Below are positions 15,010 through 23,535 of a stretch of DNA of 24,303 bases, piece by piece. The stretch lies in assembly GCA_023415595.1 (NCBI GenBank), contig JAEZJW010000182.1, forward strand, positions 1 to 24,303. Reading direction: 5' to 3'. The stretch is from Bacillota bacterium. Lineage in GTDB: Bacteria; Bacillota; Clostridia; Lachnospirales; Lachnospiraceae. Made by a program: the position numbers and the translations under genes. The notes under the pieces are model-generated. The model was not told the origin of the DNA, made no database searches, and was given only the letters and a program-made list of their open reading frames with translations. Every line of letters starts with the position of its first letter. The stretch's first letter is position 1.

Positions 15010-15942
15010 ATGAAAATGAACCGGCTGATCTCCATCATCATGCTGCTCCTGGAGCGCAGAACAATAAGCGCTGCTGAGCTAGCGCGTATGTTTGAGGTGT
15101 CCAAGCGTACAATATACCGAGATATCGATATCATAAATGAAGCGGGGATACCCATTGTCGCCTATCCCGGTATGAATGGCGGTATCGGTATTATGGAGGA
15201 GTTTAAGGTGGATAAACGTTTGTTTTCCGAGACGGACCTGACAACTCTTTTCATTGGGCTATCCGGTGTACATTCCATACTGGATAGCAAAGAAACAAAG
15301 CAGGCTTTGAGTAAATTAAAAGCGATTATCCCAAAAGATAAACAAAGCGAATTCGACGAACTCACAAGCCGAATCACCATTGACCTCAGCCCTTGGCAAA
15401 AGGACATGACCCGGGAGGGTTATCTGCAAACCATCAATTCAGCGATTACCGAACAGAAGATTCTTAATTTTGATTATTCCGACAGCAAGGGTGACCTTTC
15501 ATTCCGGGAAGTCGAGCCATACCGTCTGCTGCACAAGAGCAACAGCTGGTATCTGCAGGGCTTCTGCCTCTTACGTCAGGAACTGCGTACTTTTCGGTTT
15601 TCCCGCATACGTAACCTTATAGTCTCAGAGCGGACGTTTACATCGAGGGATATTGATTTTGCTGCACTAAGCAAAGAGATTGACCAAGAAATGCCGATAG
15701 TTATGGTGACAATCCGATTTGATGATACGTTTAAAGGTCAGATTTTAAGCTACTTCAACGATATTGACGTATGGTATGAAGATGGTAAAAATATTGCGAG
15801 AATCCCCATATTAGATGGCGACATTGGCATACGCTTCCTGCTCTCACTTGGAGAGTCCTGTGAGTGCCTTGAACCGCAAGCCGTGAGAGAAAAACTCATT
15901 CAGAAGGCTAAGGCGGTGATTGGGGTTTACATGCAGGAATAA
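15010..15942 (+). CDS. WYL-domain transcriptional regulator (YafY/DeoR-type HTH)
   Basis: A 310-residue regulator with an N-terminal helix-turn-helix (residues about 1-60; TISAAELARMFEVSKRTIYR is the recognition region), a linker, a WYL ligand-sensing domain around residues 140-215 (FREVEPYRLLHKSNSWYLQG, then RTFRFSRIRNL), and a WCX-like C-terminal domain. Such proteins sense small ligands, nucleotides or nucleic acids and control nearby genes. Length is typical. It has a consensus promoter and probably regulates itself and the divergent VOC gene through the palindrome at 14947-14966. The ribosome site before the ATG is weak (no AGGAGG). Confidence 0.88.
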   Translation: MKMNRLISIIMLLLERRTISAAELARMFEVSKRTIYRDIDIINEAGIPIVAYPGMNGGIGIMEEFKVDKRLFSETDLTTLFIGLSGVHSILDSKETKQALSKLKAIIPKDKQSEFDELTSRITIDLSPWQKDMTREGYLQTINSAITEQKILNFDYSDSKGDLSFREVEPYRLLHKSNSWYLQGFCLLRQELRTFRFSRIRNLIVSERTFTSRDIDFAALSKEIDQEMPIVMVTIRFDDTFKGQILSYFNDIDVWYEDGKNIARIPILDGDIGIRFLLSLGESCECLEPQAVREKLIQKAKAVIGVYMQE

Positions 15943-15965
15943 TTTGTTTTTATTTAAAAAATCTA

Positions 15966-16014
15966 TTGCAAAAATTTCTTAGATGTGTAATAATAGAAAC
16001 AGGAACTATTACTA
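15966..16014 (+). promoter_or_regulatory. Ferritin promoter with an inverted repeat at the start site
   Basis: TTGCAA (15966-15971), 16-base spacer, TAATAA (15988-15993). An imperfect inverted repeat TAATAATAG-N9-CTATTACTA (15988-16014, 8 of 9 positions) begins in the -10 box, where an iron- or peroxide-responsive repressor could bind. It does not clearly match a Fur or PerR consensus. Confidence 0.4.
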
Positions 16015-16038
16015 ATATTATAGAGGAGGATATTTTAC

Positions 16039-16518
16039 ATGAGCAAATTATATGATAATTTAAATGAACAAATGAATTTTGAACTGGAGTCTGCTTACAT
16101 TTATGCAGCTATGTCTGCATATTTAGATAAGCAGAATATGAAGGGTATGACACATTTTATAGACGTACAGGTAAAGGAAGAAATGGAGCATGCAGAAAAG
16201 ATCAAGAGATTCCTGCAGGATACAGGCTACGGCGTAAAATATCGTCCATTAGATCCGGGGGACGGTAAATTCGATTCAATTGACGATGTGTTTAAGAAAG
16301 CTCTGGAGCATGAAAAAGAAGTAACAGCACACATTCATGCTTTAGTGAAGGAGGCCAGAGAAGAAGCGGACCAAAGAGTACTTAATCTTCTTACATGGTT
16401 CGTGGACGAACAGATTGAAGAGGAGGATACCTTTGGTGTTCTTGTAGAAAGATTAGAAAGAATTGGTGGCCATTGGAACGGTTTATATATCCTTGACAGG
16501 GAACTTGCGGCCAGATAA
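16039..16518 (+). CDS. ftnA: Ferritin (non-haem iron storage)
   Basis: A 159-residue four-helix ferritin. All ferroxidase residues are present with a constant offset of two from E. coli FtnA beyond helix A: E17, E48, H51, E92, Q125 and E128 (in NFELESAY, EEMEHAEKI, EHEKE and WFVDEQIEEE). It would oxidise Fe(II) and store it as a mineral in a 24-subunit shell, protecting an anaerobe from iron-driven oxygen damage. GAGGAGG-type ribosome site (TAGAGGAGG) upstream. Single-gene unit with promoter and terminator. Confidence 0.95.
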   Translation: MSKLYDNLNEQMNFELESAYIYAAMSAYLDKQNMKGMTHFIDVQVKEEMEHAEKIKRFLQDTGYGVKYRPLDPGDGKFDSIDDVFKKALEHEKEVTAHIHALVKEAREEADQRVLNLLTWFVDEQIEEEDTFGVLVERLERIGGHWNGLYILDRELAAR

Positions 16519-16539
16519 TTATATAGATGCATAGAGAGA

Positions 16540-16577
16540 AAGGGCAGAAACTATAATTAGGTTCTGCCCTTATTTTT
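16540..16577. terminator. Terminator between ferritin and the DUF1593 gene
   Basis: 10-bp stem AAGGGCAGAA / TTCTGCCCTT with a 12-base loop and ATTTTT tail on the + strand. The tail overlaps the end of the convergent gene (stop at 16578-16576). Confidence 0.85.
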
Positions 16578-18033
16578 AACTAACTGTGATGATGATACGC
16601 TGATAATAAACAAGATTATGCTCACCATCATCCATGGCCCTCGCAAGAATGTGTATCGTATCACCATTATTTGCATCCAGAGGAACGAGAAAGGATACCG
16701 TATTGGTTTGATCACACTTTAGAGAGATAGGAGCAGCGGCCTTATAGGAACCGGCTTCTGCATAATGCCACCAGCTCACAGATACATGGTCGCCGTCAGG
16801 ATCCGAGGCTTCTGCATTCAACTCAATCGCTTCACCCGGTTTTGCTGCGAGGCTTAAGCCTTCCCTGATCTTAAGGTCCGGTCTGTGGTTTGCGTCTTTG
16901 AAATCTGGTGTAATGCACCAATCCGCACGGGCAGCAAAATCATGCTGAATATCCGGGATCCATTTTTGTATGGAGTGTTGGCCGTGGTCGTCTAGTATTG
17001 TCCAGGTATTGGGATCTGCCTCGGTTATGGAGTTTCGCCCATATCTTCCGGAATAACCTCCATAAGTAAACTCCTCCAGGGTAGTCGCTCTGAGACCGGT
17101 ATCAAGAAGATGAAAAAATGTCGGTGAATCTCCCTCTGACAGAAAGTCATACCTGTCATATGCAAGCTTGCCCCACCAATCAGTATTGTGAAGGAGGTCA
17201 TCATTACAGCCGAACTGATACATGGGCGGCTCATAAGGAAGATAGGTGCCATCACCCCAGGTTACGTACAGATCAAGTAAAGGTCCGTGCCCTTTTTCGA
17301 TATTCTGATACATCCAGGAGGAAGATAATGTTTTTCTCATTTCCTCCGAACCCTGACCTTTTGTCAGATAACCATAGGAAATCTGAGAATCCGCATCGAT
17401 CAGTGGCAGATTGGGCCAGCTTTTTGAGATATATTCGTCATAGGTTCTATCCTGTTTGCTGCAGGCAGTAAATATGACTTTATTACCAACCTTAAGATAG
17501 ATCTCATCCCATTTGGGTGTGTTTTTATATTCCTCCTCGATTTGCTTCAATGCCATGGCACAGGTATTAGGTCCACCCCAAAACTCAATAAACAAAGGTC
17601 TGGGATCGCTATCTAAAATATATTCCTTTATGAGGTTCGAGCCATCGGTTGGGCCGTCCATTTCTCCTTCGTAACCAACATTACCAACTTTCGTTACGCT
17701 TCTTAAGTGATCCGGTGAAGGATAGTTAAGGTTGTGTACCTTTAAATTTGGATATACTTTTTCGTAAGCGTCAATTATTTTAAACATCCATGAGGAACCG
17801 GGCCATCTCAGTGCTGCTTTTCCGGAGCCATATCTGCTTTCTGTTCCATTTGGACTGCCTTTCCAATGGTAATAAGAGCTTGTTTGAACAATACCCGCTA
17901 TATCGATTTCATTTGCATACAGTAAGAGATGTATGAGGGAATTCTCATCATCGAATTCACCGTCGCTTGTAACGATAACTCTGGGGCGTGAATCAGTTGT
18001 TGCAGTTCCTTTATTTGTTTCTGTATCAAACAT
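16576..18033 (-). CDS. DUF1593 protein (nucleoside-hydrolase-like fold plus C-terminal beta domain)
   Basis: From the ATG at 18033, which has GAGGGAG at 6 bases, a 485-residue protein. It opens with RPRVIVTSDGEFDDENSL (D24, D28, D29), the Asp-rich calcium-binding loop pattern shared with nucleoside hydrolases, followed by FIEFWGGPNT and other DUF1593 blocks; the C-terminal 100 residues, with LNAEASDPDGD and VSWWHYAEAG, match the beta-sandwich domain usually attached to it. Homologues are often secreted and linked to polysaccharide degradation (for example the Saccharophagus Sde_0182 protein). This one has no signal peptide, so it would work in the cytoplasm. An in-frame ATG at 18138 exists, but a -10-like TATAAT at 18093-18088 lies inside that extension, favouring the shorter form. 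Enzymatic activity unproven. Confidence 0.82.
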   Translation of the reverse strand: MFDTETNKGTATTDSRPRVIVTSDGEFDDENSLIHLLLYANEIDIAGIVQTSSYYHWKGSPNGTESRYGSGKAALRWPGSSWMFKIIDAYEKVYPNLKVHNLNYPSPDHLRSVTKVGNVGYEGEMDGPTDGSNLIKEYILDSDPRPLFIEFWGGPNTCAMALKQIEEEYKNTPKWDEIYLKVGNKVIFTACSKQDRTYDEYISKSWPNLPLIDADSQISYGYLTKGQGSEEMRKTLSSSWMYQNIEKGHGPLLDLYVTWGDGTYLPYEPPMYQFGCNDDLLHNTDWWGKLAYDRYDFLSEGDSPTFFHLLDTGLRATTLEEFTYGGYSGRYGRNSITEADPNTWTILDDHGQHSIQKWIPDIQHDFAARADWCITPDFKDANHRPDLKIREGLSLAAKPGEAIELNAEASDPDGDHVSVSWWHYAEAGSYKAAAPISLKCDQTNTVSFLVPLDANNGDTIHILARAMDDGEHNLVYYQRIIITVS

Positions 18034-18250
18034 AATTTTCTCCCTCTCGCCGCAAACTACGGCTTGGTGTATCTCTTTTCCTATTGTATTATATATGTAA
18101 GTATTATTCAAGTAACCCGGTTTTTGGCCAGAAGACATTCTTACCCGTGAGGCAGGAGGATGGTAATTTCAATATCTGGGTCAATTGCTGAATGGAATCC
18201 TAGAAAAAATATTATAAGAATAGCTGTGTTTAGAAAAGGACGGTGGATAC

Positions 18251-18793
18251 GTGAATAAGTATATTGTTTTACTTCGAGGCATCAATGTTGGTGGAAATAA
18301 TAAAGTGTCGATGAAGGAACTTAAAAAACTTCTGGAACAAAACGGTTTTCAGGAGGTGGTAACTTATATCAACAGTGGAAATATTATTTTTAAAAGTCAA
18401 AATTCGGATATTGAGTCATTAAAAGCTTCTATAGAAGCCTTGCTTTTGGAAGCCTTCAAGCTGAAGCTTTCAGTGATGATCATCTCTATTGAAGAATTAC
18501 AGGAGGCTATAAGCAATGCTCCGGATTGGTGGGACGCTGATCAGGAATCAAGACATAATGCTATTTTTGTTATACCCCCGGTTACTGTGGAGGAGGTAGT
18601 GAGGGAAGTAGGAGATTGTAAGCCTGAATATGAGAAGGTCGGCAGTTTTGGAAGAGTTATATTTTGGTCAGCACCAAACAAGACCTTTTCACGGACAAGA
18701 TGGTCTAAAATAGTTGGGATGAAAAGTGTCTATCATCATATTACGATCAGAAATTCCAATACAGTAAAAAAGCTGATGGAGTTATGTGAATAG
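18251..18793 (+). CDS. DUF1697 family protein
   Basis: A 180-residue protein of the widespread DUF1697 family, identified by the invariant start YIVLLRGINVGGNNKVSMKE, the YINSGNIIF motif, the HNAIFVIPP block, and the ending RNSNTVKKLMEL. Function unknown; it is soluble and of normal length. The start is GTG, with AGGA and GGTGG just upstream; no earlier ATG fits. It is divergent from the DUF1593 gene and followed by the phosphatase on the same strand after 120 bases. Confidence 0.88.
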   Translation: MNKYIVLLRGINVGGNNKVSMKELKKLLEQNGFQEVVTYINSGNIIFKSQNSDIESLKASIEALLLEAFKLKLSVMIISIEELQEAISNAPDWWDADQESRHNAIFVIPPVTVEEVVREVGDCKPEYEKVGSFGRVIFWSAPNKTFSRTRWSKIVGMKSVYHHITIRNSNTVKKLMELCE

Positions 18794-18913
18794 CATGCAG
18801 AGCATCTGCCTGGCTTTAATGGATAATTTCACATATTGCTAATTGGGAAGTTACATCTCTCAGAGGATATTCATAGACTATTATCGAAAGAATACAAAGA
18901 AGGATAATGTAAT

Positions 18914-19453
18914 ATGAATGAATCACTACTGGATATCTTAAGAAGGGGTGGAAATATACTCTATGTCAGACATGGTGAAGCCACCATAGGAGAGGATCTG
19001 CCAAACTTAAATTTTCTATATTGCTGTACACAAAGGAATTTATCTGAAATGGGGAAAAGACAAGCAATTTGCTATGGGCAAAAGCTGCGTAATTCAGGAA
19101 TTCCGGTTTGCTATCCAATCCAGGTAAGTCCTTATTGCAGAACGATTGAAACAGCACAATTGGCTTTTGGATATAACGGCCTTCAAATTGATCCGTTCTG
19201 GTATAATATATCTAGACTAAACGATCATCTTTCTGGCACTGAACAACAAAGGATACTGGATACGCTTCGGTCGAGGCTGGAAATTATACCACCCAGGGGG
19301 TGTAATCAGGTTATTGTTGACCATAATTTCCCTGAAGGCATTGGTTTGGGCCAAATCACGGACATGGGAACAGTGGTTGTTAAGCCCGGTGGACAAAATA
19401 ATGGTTACGATATCCTTGCAAATTTATCCCTAATGGAGATGTTGAACTTATGA
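18914..19453 (+). CDS. Histidine phosphatase family protein
   Basis: A 179-residue branch-1 histidine phosphatase. The catalytic RHG motif is at residues 19-21 (LYVRHGEA, H20 is phosphorylated), R76 is in SPYCRTIETA and the second His H137 in VIVDHNFPEG. It resembles the short bacterial group related to SixA or Ais-like phosphatases rather than phosphoglycerate mutase. Substrate unknown. GAAGGA lies about 9 bases before the ATG. It is convergent with the MFS gene, with 28 bases between stops and no clear terminator. Confidence 0.82.
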   Translation: MNESLLDILRRGGNILYVRHGEATIGEDLPNLNFLYCCTQRNLSEMGKRQAICYGQKLRNSGIPVCYPIQVSPYCRTIETAQLAFGYNGLQIDPFWYNISRLNDHLSGTEQQRILDTLRSRLEIIPPRGCNQVIVDHNFPEGIGLGQITDMGTVVVKPGGQNNGYDILANLSLMEMLNL

Positions 19454-19481
19454 TTGGATACCTAAGCGTATGATAAAGAAC

Positions 19482-20690
19482 CTAGATCTTAATTTTACTG
19501 GAGAGCATCAGGTTGAGGAAAGCAATCACGGCTGCGGCAATGAATACAGCCGGATATCCCACAGTCATCCATAATAGACCACCGAAGACCGGGATCAGCA
19601 TTGAGGCGATGTGCTGAAGACTGACACCTGTAGATAACGTCGGAGTCACATCGGAAGGATCCAGGGCTATTTTACGTACATAGGTTGAACGTGCCATTTC
19701 AACTGCGGACATGGAGTTATCGATGATATAGCAGGCGGCTATGATTGCCACAGCAATACCGGCAGGGAAAATCCTTTCAGAGAAGGCATAACCAAGACAA
19801 ATAGCAAATAAAAGAGCAGCTTCCGTAGTCAGGACGAACCGTTCACCCCGGACGTCGATCAATTTACCAATCATCTTCCGTGTACCGATACTGACGAGGG
19901 CAACCACTATCCCCAGGATAGCAAACAGCTGAGGCTTTACAGCGAACACCTTTATCAGCACCCAGGGAGCAAAGGTTAGAAAAATCTGATTTCTGGCGCC
20001 ACTGATAACGGCTAGTATGTAAAAGAGAGAATAACGTTTCCTAAAAACAAAACGGACTTTTCTTACCTCGGGACTTCCTTTCTTCATCAGCCCGATTGCA
20101 AAAGCCGCGAACACATAGAAAATAGCACCGGTGATATAAGCGAACTGATAGGTCATATGTAAATAATTAAAACCTAAAAAGATAAAAAGGTAGGCGAGGA
20201 TGCTCCCTGTGAGGCCAAAGGCACTGACCGTACCAAGCCTGGCTCCAAAGGCTTCCTGTTTGGACAGGGACATGCCGATCGATGGAGAGACGGGCATGAA
20301 CATATGTGTACCCAGGCTGAACATCATCATCCAAATAATCATAACAGCAAAGGTTGGCGAAAGCAAACCGAGACCAAGCATCCCGAATCCTGCAGCTGCC
20401 ATTCCGATTATTGCGATCCGTATATCACCAAGAAAACTTAGCACCGCCAGTATTACCATAATGCAAAAGCCCGGCACCTCTCTCGGCACTTCAAGGAAAC
20501 CCCGGACATCCTCGGACAGTTTATATACATCGCTTAAGTAATTGTTGAAGATTGAGGTGTTAATGCCTGACCCTACTCCGGCGAATAGACCTGCTATGAG
20601 AAACAGATTAAAGTCACGTTCAAGGTGAAAATTCTTAAAAAATCCCGTTTTTGTGTTCTTGCAAGGCTTCGTTTTATCGAGTGATTTCAT
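19482..20690 (-). CDS. MFS transporter
   Basis: From the ATG at 20690 a 402-residue protein with about twelve membrane segments, typical of the major facilitator superfamily. Recognisable are the first helix region FNLFLIAGLFAGVGSGINTS, the loop with REVPGF and SFLGDIRIA, and a charged central loop KKGSPEVRKVRFVFRKR. Substrate unknown. In-frame starts also lie at 20735 and 20714, but the 20735 ATG overlaps the -10 box of a good promoter (20726-20755), so translation must begin downstream; 20690 is the likeliest though its ribosome site is weak. Confidence 0.85.
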   Translation of the reverse strand: MKSLDKTKPCKNTKTGFFKNFHLERDFNLFLIAGLFAGVGSGINTSIFNNYLSDVYKLSEDVRGFLEVPREVPGFCIMVILAVLSFLGDIRIAIIGMAAAGFGMLGLGLLSPTFAVMIIWMMMFSLGTHMFMPVSPSIGMSLSKQEAFGARLGTVSAFGLTGSILAYLFIFLGFNYLHMTYQFAYITGAIFYVFAAFAIGLMKKGSPEVRKVRFVFRKRYSLFYILAVISGARNQIFLTFAPWVLIKVFAVKPQLFAILGIVVALVSIGTRKMIGKLIDVRGERFVLTTEAALLFAICLGYAFSERIFPAGIAVAIIAACYIIDNSMSAVEMARSTYVRKIALDPSDVTPTLSTGVSLQHIASMLIPVFGGLLWMTVGYPAVFIAAAVIAFLNLMLSSKIKI

Positions 20691-20725
20691 TCGTCTGCCA
20701 GCTTTCGTTAACATAATTTTCGGCA

Positions 20726-20755
20726 ATTGTAACATGGGAAAATGGCTTTCGTCAA
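20726..20755 (-). promoter_or_regulatory. Promoter of the MFS gene
   Basis: -35 TTGACG (20755-20750), 18-base spacer, -10 TACAAT (20731-20726) on the - strand. It decides against the most upstream in-frame ATG. Confidence 0.6.
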
Positions 20756-20909
20756 ACGTTTTCGTTTCTGAGCTTAGGCGTATGAGGTAAGTGATTTTTG
20801 GCTGGACTTATTCCATGAAAAGGTACATAATAATTGTACTGGTATAAAACGAAGTTAGTCGCAGGGGTAGTTATTGATTAATTATGTTATATTTGAAGGA
20901 GATTGAAGA

Positions 20910-21395
20910 ATGATCATTGTTTATGAATCTAAAACAGGCTTTACGAAAAAGTACGCCGATATGCTCGCTGCGAAGACGAAACTGAAGGCTTATCGTGTAA
21001 AGGAATTTTCAAAATTAAAGTTAAACGAGGAAATCATTTTTCTTGGCTGGATGAAGGTCGGGAAGATTCAAGGACTTTCTAAATTGAAAAAATATAATGT
21101 CGTAGCTGTGTGCGGTTCCGGTACAGGTCGAACTGCTGAGCCCGATACCGAAACTGTGATCGCCAGGAACCAGCTTGATAAATTACCGTTTTTTTATCTG
21201 CGTGGCGGATGTTATCCTTTGAAAGAGCTGAAAGGAAAGGATAAAATCATGTTGTCCATGTTTGTAAAAATGCTGAAAAGCCGTAAGGATAAGGATGAGA
21301 GAACCGTAGAAGCGATCTCTGTCATAGAAAACGGTTTTGATGGTGTCAAAGAGGAAAATCTTGAAGCTGTACTCGGATGGCTAAAGACTAAATAG
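20910..21395 (+). CDS. Flavodoxin-like protein
   Basis: A 161-residue protein with the flavodoxin phosphate-binding start MIIVYESKTGFTKKYADML, the FMN-phosphate loop at residues 6-12, and a second flavin-side segment around VAVCGSGTG and FFYLRGGCYPL. It belongs to the flavodoxin-domain group related to protoporphyrinogen oxidase HemG and short anaerobe proteins, so it probably binds FMN and carries or senses electrons. GAAGGAG lies near the ATG. DUF2200 follows after 24 bases, so the two are likely cotranscribed. Confidence 0.85.
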   Translation: MIIVYESKTGFTKKYADMLAAKTKLKAYRVKEFSKLKLNEEIIFLGWMKVGKIQGLSKLKKYNVVAVCGSGTGRTAEPDTETVIARNQLDKLPFFYLRGGCYPLKELKGKDKIMLSMFVKMLKSRKDKDERTVEAISVIENGFDGVKEENLEAVLGWLKTK

Positions 21396-21419
21396 AAAAT
21401 AAGCAAAGGAGAATCATTT

Positions 21420-21770
21420 ATGCAGAAACCGCGAGTTTTTACAATGCCTTTTTCAAGTGTCTATCCGCTCTATGTCCAAAAAGCAGAGAAGAAAGGAAGA
21501 TCTGTTCAGGAAGTCAATGATATCATTTATTGGCTTACCGGTTATGATGAAGCTTCTTTACAACAGCAGCTTAAGAGTGATGTGGACCTGGAAACCTTCT
21601 TTCAGCAGGCACCACAGATTAATCCGAAGGCTTCCCTCATTAAAGGAGTCATTTGCGGATATCGGGTGGAGGAAATAGAAGATGAAACAATGAGACGGAT
21701 GCGCTATTTGGATAAATTAATTGATGAGCTGGCGAAGGGCAGACCCATGCAGAAAATATTTAGAGAGTAA
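21420..21770 (+). CDS. DUF2200 family protein
   Basis: A 116-residue protein that matches the DUF2200 pattern end to end: RVFTMPFSSVYPLYVQKAEKKGR, IIYWLTGYDEA, FFQQAPQINP, GVICGYRVEEIED, RYLDKLIDELAKG. The family is common, small and soluble, and has no known function. AAAGGAG lies 8 bases before the ATG. Second gene of a pair with the flavodoxin-like protein. Confidence 0.92.
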   Translation: MQKPRVFTMPFSSVYPLYVQKAEKKGRSVQEVNDIIYWLTGYDEASLQQQLKSDVDLETFFQQAPQINPKASLIKGVICGYRVEEIEDETMRRMRYLDKLIDELAKGRPMQKIFRE

Positions 21771-21909
21771 TAGCTTATTTTATGGTATGATATAGCATAT
21801 AAACAGTGATTCCTGCAAAACCATATGAAACTTTCTACAGCCGACCTGATGATAAATGCAGAAGGATACTAAATGTAAAATATTTTTCATGATATTTTCG
21901 GGGGGATTT

Positions 21910-23535
21910 ATGTATAAGGTTTTTATAGTGGAAGATGAAATCGTAATAAGAGAAGGTATTAAGAATAATATTCCGTGGGAAGAAGAGGGCTTTAAAATTG
22001 TCGGTGACGAGAGTGACGGGGAACTTGCCTTTCCGATGATTCTCAGAGAACAGCCGGATATTCTGATTACGGATATTAAAATGCCTTTCATGGACGGACT
22101 TGAGTTAAGTAAATTAATAAAAAAAGAGATACCACAGCTGAAAATCATCATTATCAGCGGATACAGTGATTTCGGATATGCACAGCAGGCAATTGATATT
22201 GGTGTCAGCGAATATCTGCTGAAACCGGTAACCTCTGCGAAGCTGGTAGCTGCGGTTAAGAATGCTGCTGCTGCAATTGAAAAGGAACGGAAAGAAAAAC
22301 AGATTCTGGAACAATATCAATTTTTGGTCTATCAGAATCAGGGCGAGAAAAGAAAGGACTTTTTCAATGCTTTAGTAAGCGGAAAAATGTCTCTATCACA
22401 GATCCTTGAACAGGAAGAGGAACTTGGAATCAATATGGTTGCAAGTGTTTTTTGCGTGCTGCTGTTTCAGTTTAAAGTACAGGAGGATATGTACGAATAT
22501 TCTAATGAAATAGTACAATGTGAAGCTAATATGACGGAGGCACTAAGGAGTTTTCCTGATGTAAAGGTGTTTGAACGGGGCATGGATGGCTGGGCATTTA
22601 TCCTTCTGGGCGAAAATGAACTACAGATTAATGCATTGACCAGTGAACTTTGTAATCTGCTAATTCGGATCTGCGATAAAAGGGTACACTATTTTGGCGG
22701 AATTGGCCGGTGTGTTCATCGTGTCCGCGACTTACAGCAGTCCTATCTTGATGCCAACAAAGCATTCTCCCTCCGCTATTTTGAGAGTGGGGATCAGTTT
22801 TTAGCTTATAACGATGTACTTAATTTTAAGGATCAGATAGGAAATCAGATTAATGTCAGTGAACTGGGACTTGAGAAGCTTGACAGAAACCTGTTGGAGG
22901 ATTTCCTGAAGAGAGGTACTCTGCATGACGTGGATGAATTCGTAGACAGATATTTTGATGGCTTCGGTTCCAATGCGATGAGCTCAACTATTTTCCGGCA
23001 TTATATCATCATGGATGGATATTCAGCGATCATGAAATTCCTGAAAGCGCTCAAGTATCCGAAGGATAAGATAGACAGCAGCCTTAAGAGCATGAATAGT
23101 ATCACAGATCAGCTATCAAGCCTTGAGGACTGCTCAAAATTCTATAAATCAATCCTAAGCGAAGCAATTGATCTGCGGAACAAGAACAGCCAGAAAAGAT
23201 ATTCCGGTCTAATCGATAAGGCAAAGGACTACATGCGTCTGAACTTGGCAACCAGTGATCTGACTCTCGATAAAGTGGCATCTACAGTGAATGTCAGCCC
23301 CAATTATTTCAGCTCTCTTTTCAACCAGGAAACCGGGATGACCTTTATTGAGTATCTAACAGATATCCGTATGGAGAAGGCAAAGGAATACCTTAGATGC
23401 TCGGGCAGAAAGATTACGGAGATCGGGTATCTGGTAGGGTATCTGGACTCTCATTATTTCAGTTACATATTTAAAAAGACACAGAACTGTACACCGTCTG
23501 AATATAGGCAATTAGGTTTAGGTGACGAACGATGA
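21910..23535 (+). CDS. YesN-like response regulator with AraC-type DNA-binding domain
   Basis: A 541-residue regulator from the ATG at 21910 (GGGGGA just upstream; an in-frame ATG at 21856 adds 18 residues that fit no domain). Receiver domain, residues 1-120: acidic pocket E8 D9 E10, phospho-acceptor D55 in LITDIKMPFMDG, and K105 in LLKPV. A long middle region follows, then an AraC double helix-turn-helix at about residues 435-535 (LTLDKVASTVNVSPNYFSSLF, then ITEIGYLVGYLDSHYFSYIFKK). YesN-type regulators activate genes for uptake and breakdown of plant polysaccharides. The kinase gene overlaps by 4 bp (ATGA), so the two form one unit. Confidence 0.93.
   Translation: MYKVFIVEDEIVIREGIKNNIPWEEEGFKIVGDESDGELAFPMILREQPDILITDIKMPFMDGLELSKLIKKEIPQLKIIIISGYSDFGYAQQAIDIGVSEYLLKPVTSAKLVAAVKNAAAAIEKERKEKQILEQYQFLVYQNQGEKRKDFFNALVSGKMSLSQILEQEEELGINMVASVFCVLLFQFKVQEDMYEYSNEIVQCEANMTEALRSFPDVKVFERGMDGWAFILLGENELQINALTSELCNLLIRICDKRVHYFGGIGRCVHRVRDLQQSYLDANKAFSLRYFESGDQFLAYNDVLNFKDQIGNQINVSELGLEKLDRNLLEDFLKRGTLHDVDEFVDRYFDGFGSNAMSSTIFRHYIIMDGYSAIMKFLKALKYPKDKIDSSLKSMNSITDQLSSLEDCSKFYKSILSEAIDLRNKNSQKRYSGLIDKAKDYMRLNLATSDLTLDKVASTVNVSPNYFSSLFNQETGMTFIEYLTDIRMEKAKEYLRCSGRKITEIGYLVGYLDSHYFSYIFKKTQNCTPSEYRQLGLGDER

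Noticed and set aside
18797..18809. Small hairpin GCAGA-GCA-TCTGC after the DUF1697 gene
   Set aside because: Only five base pairs and no T tract; too weak to call a terminator.
20748..20770. Catabolite-repression (cre)-like sequence around AAACGTTTTCG
   Set aside because: At least four mismatches to the cre consensus; the palindromic AAACGTTT core is too short to support an operator.
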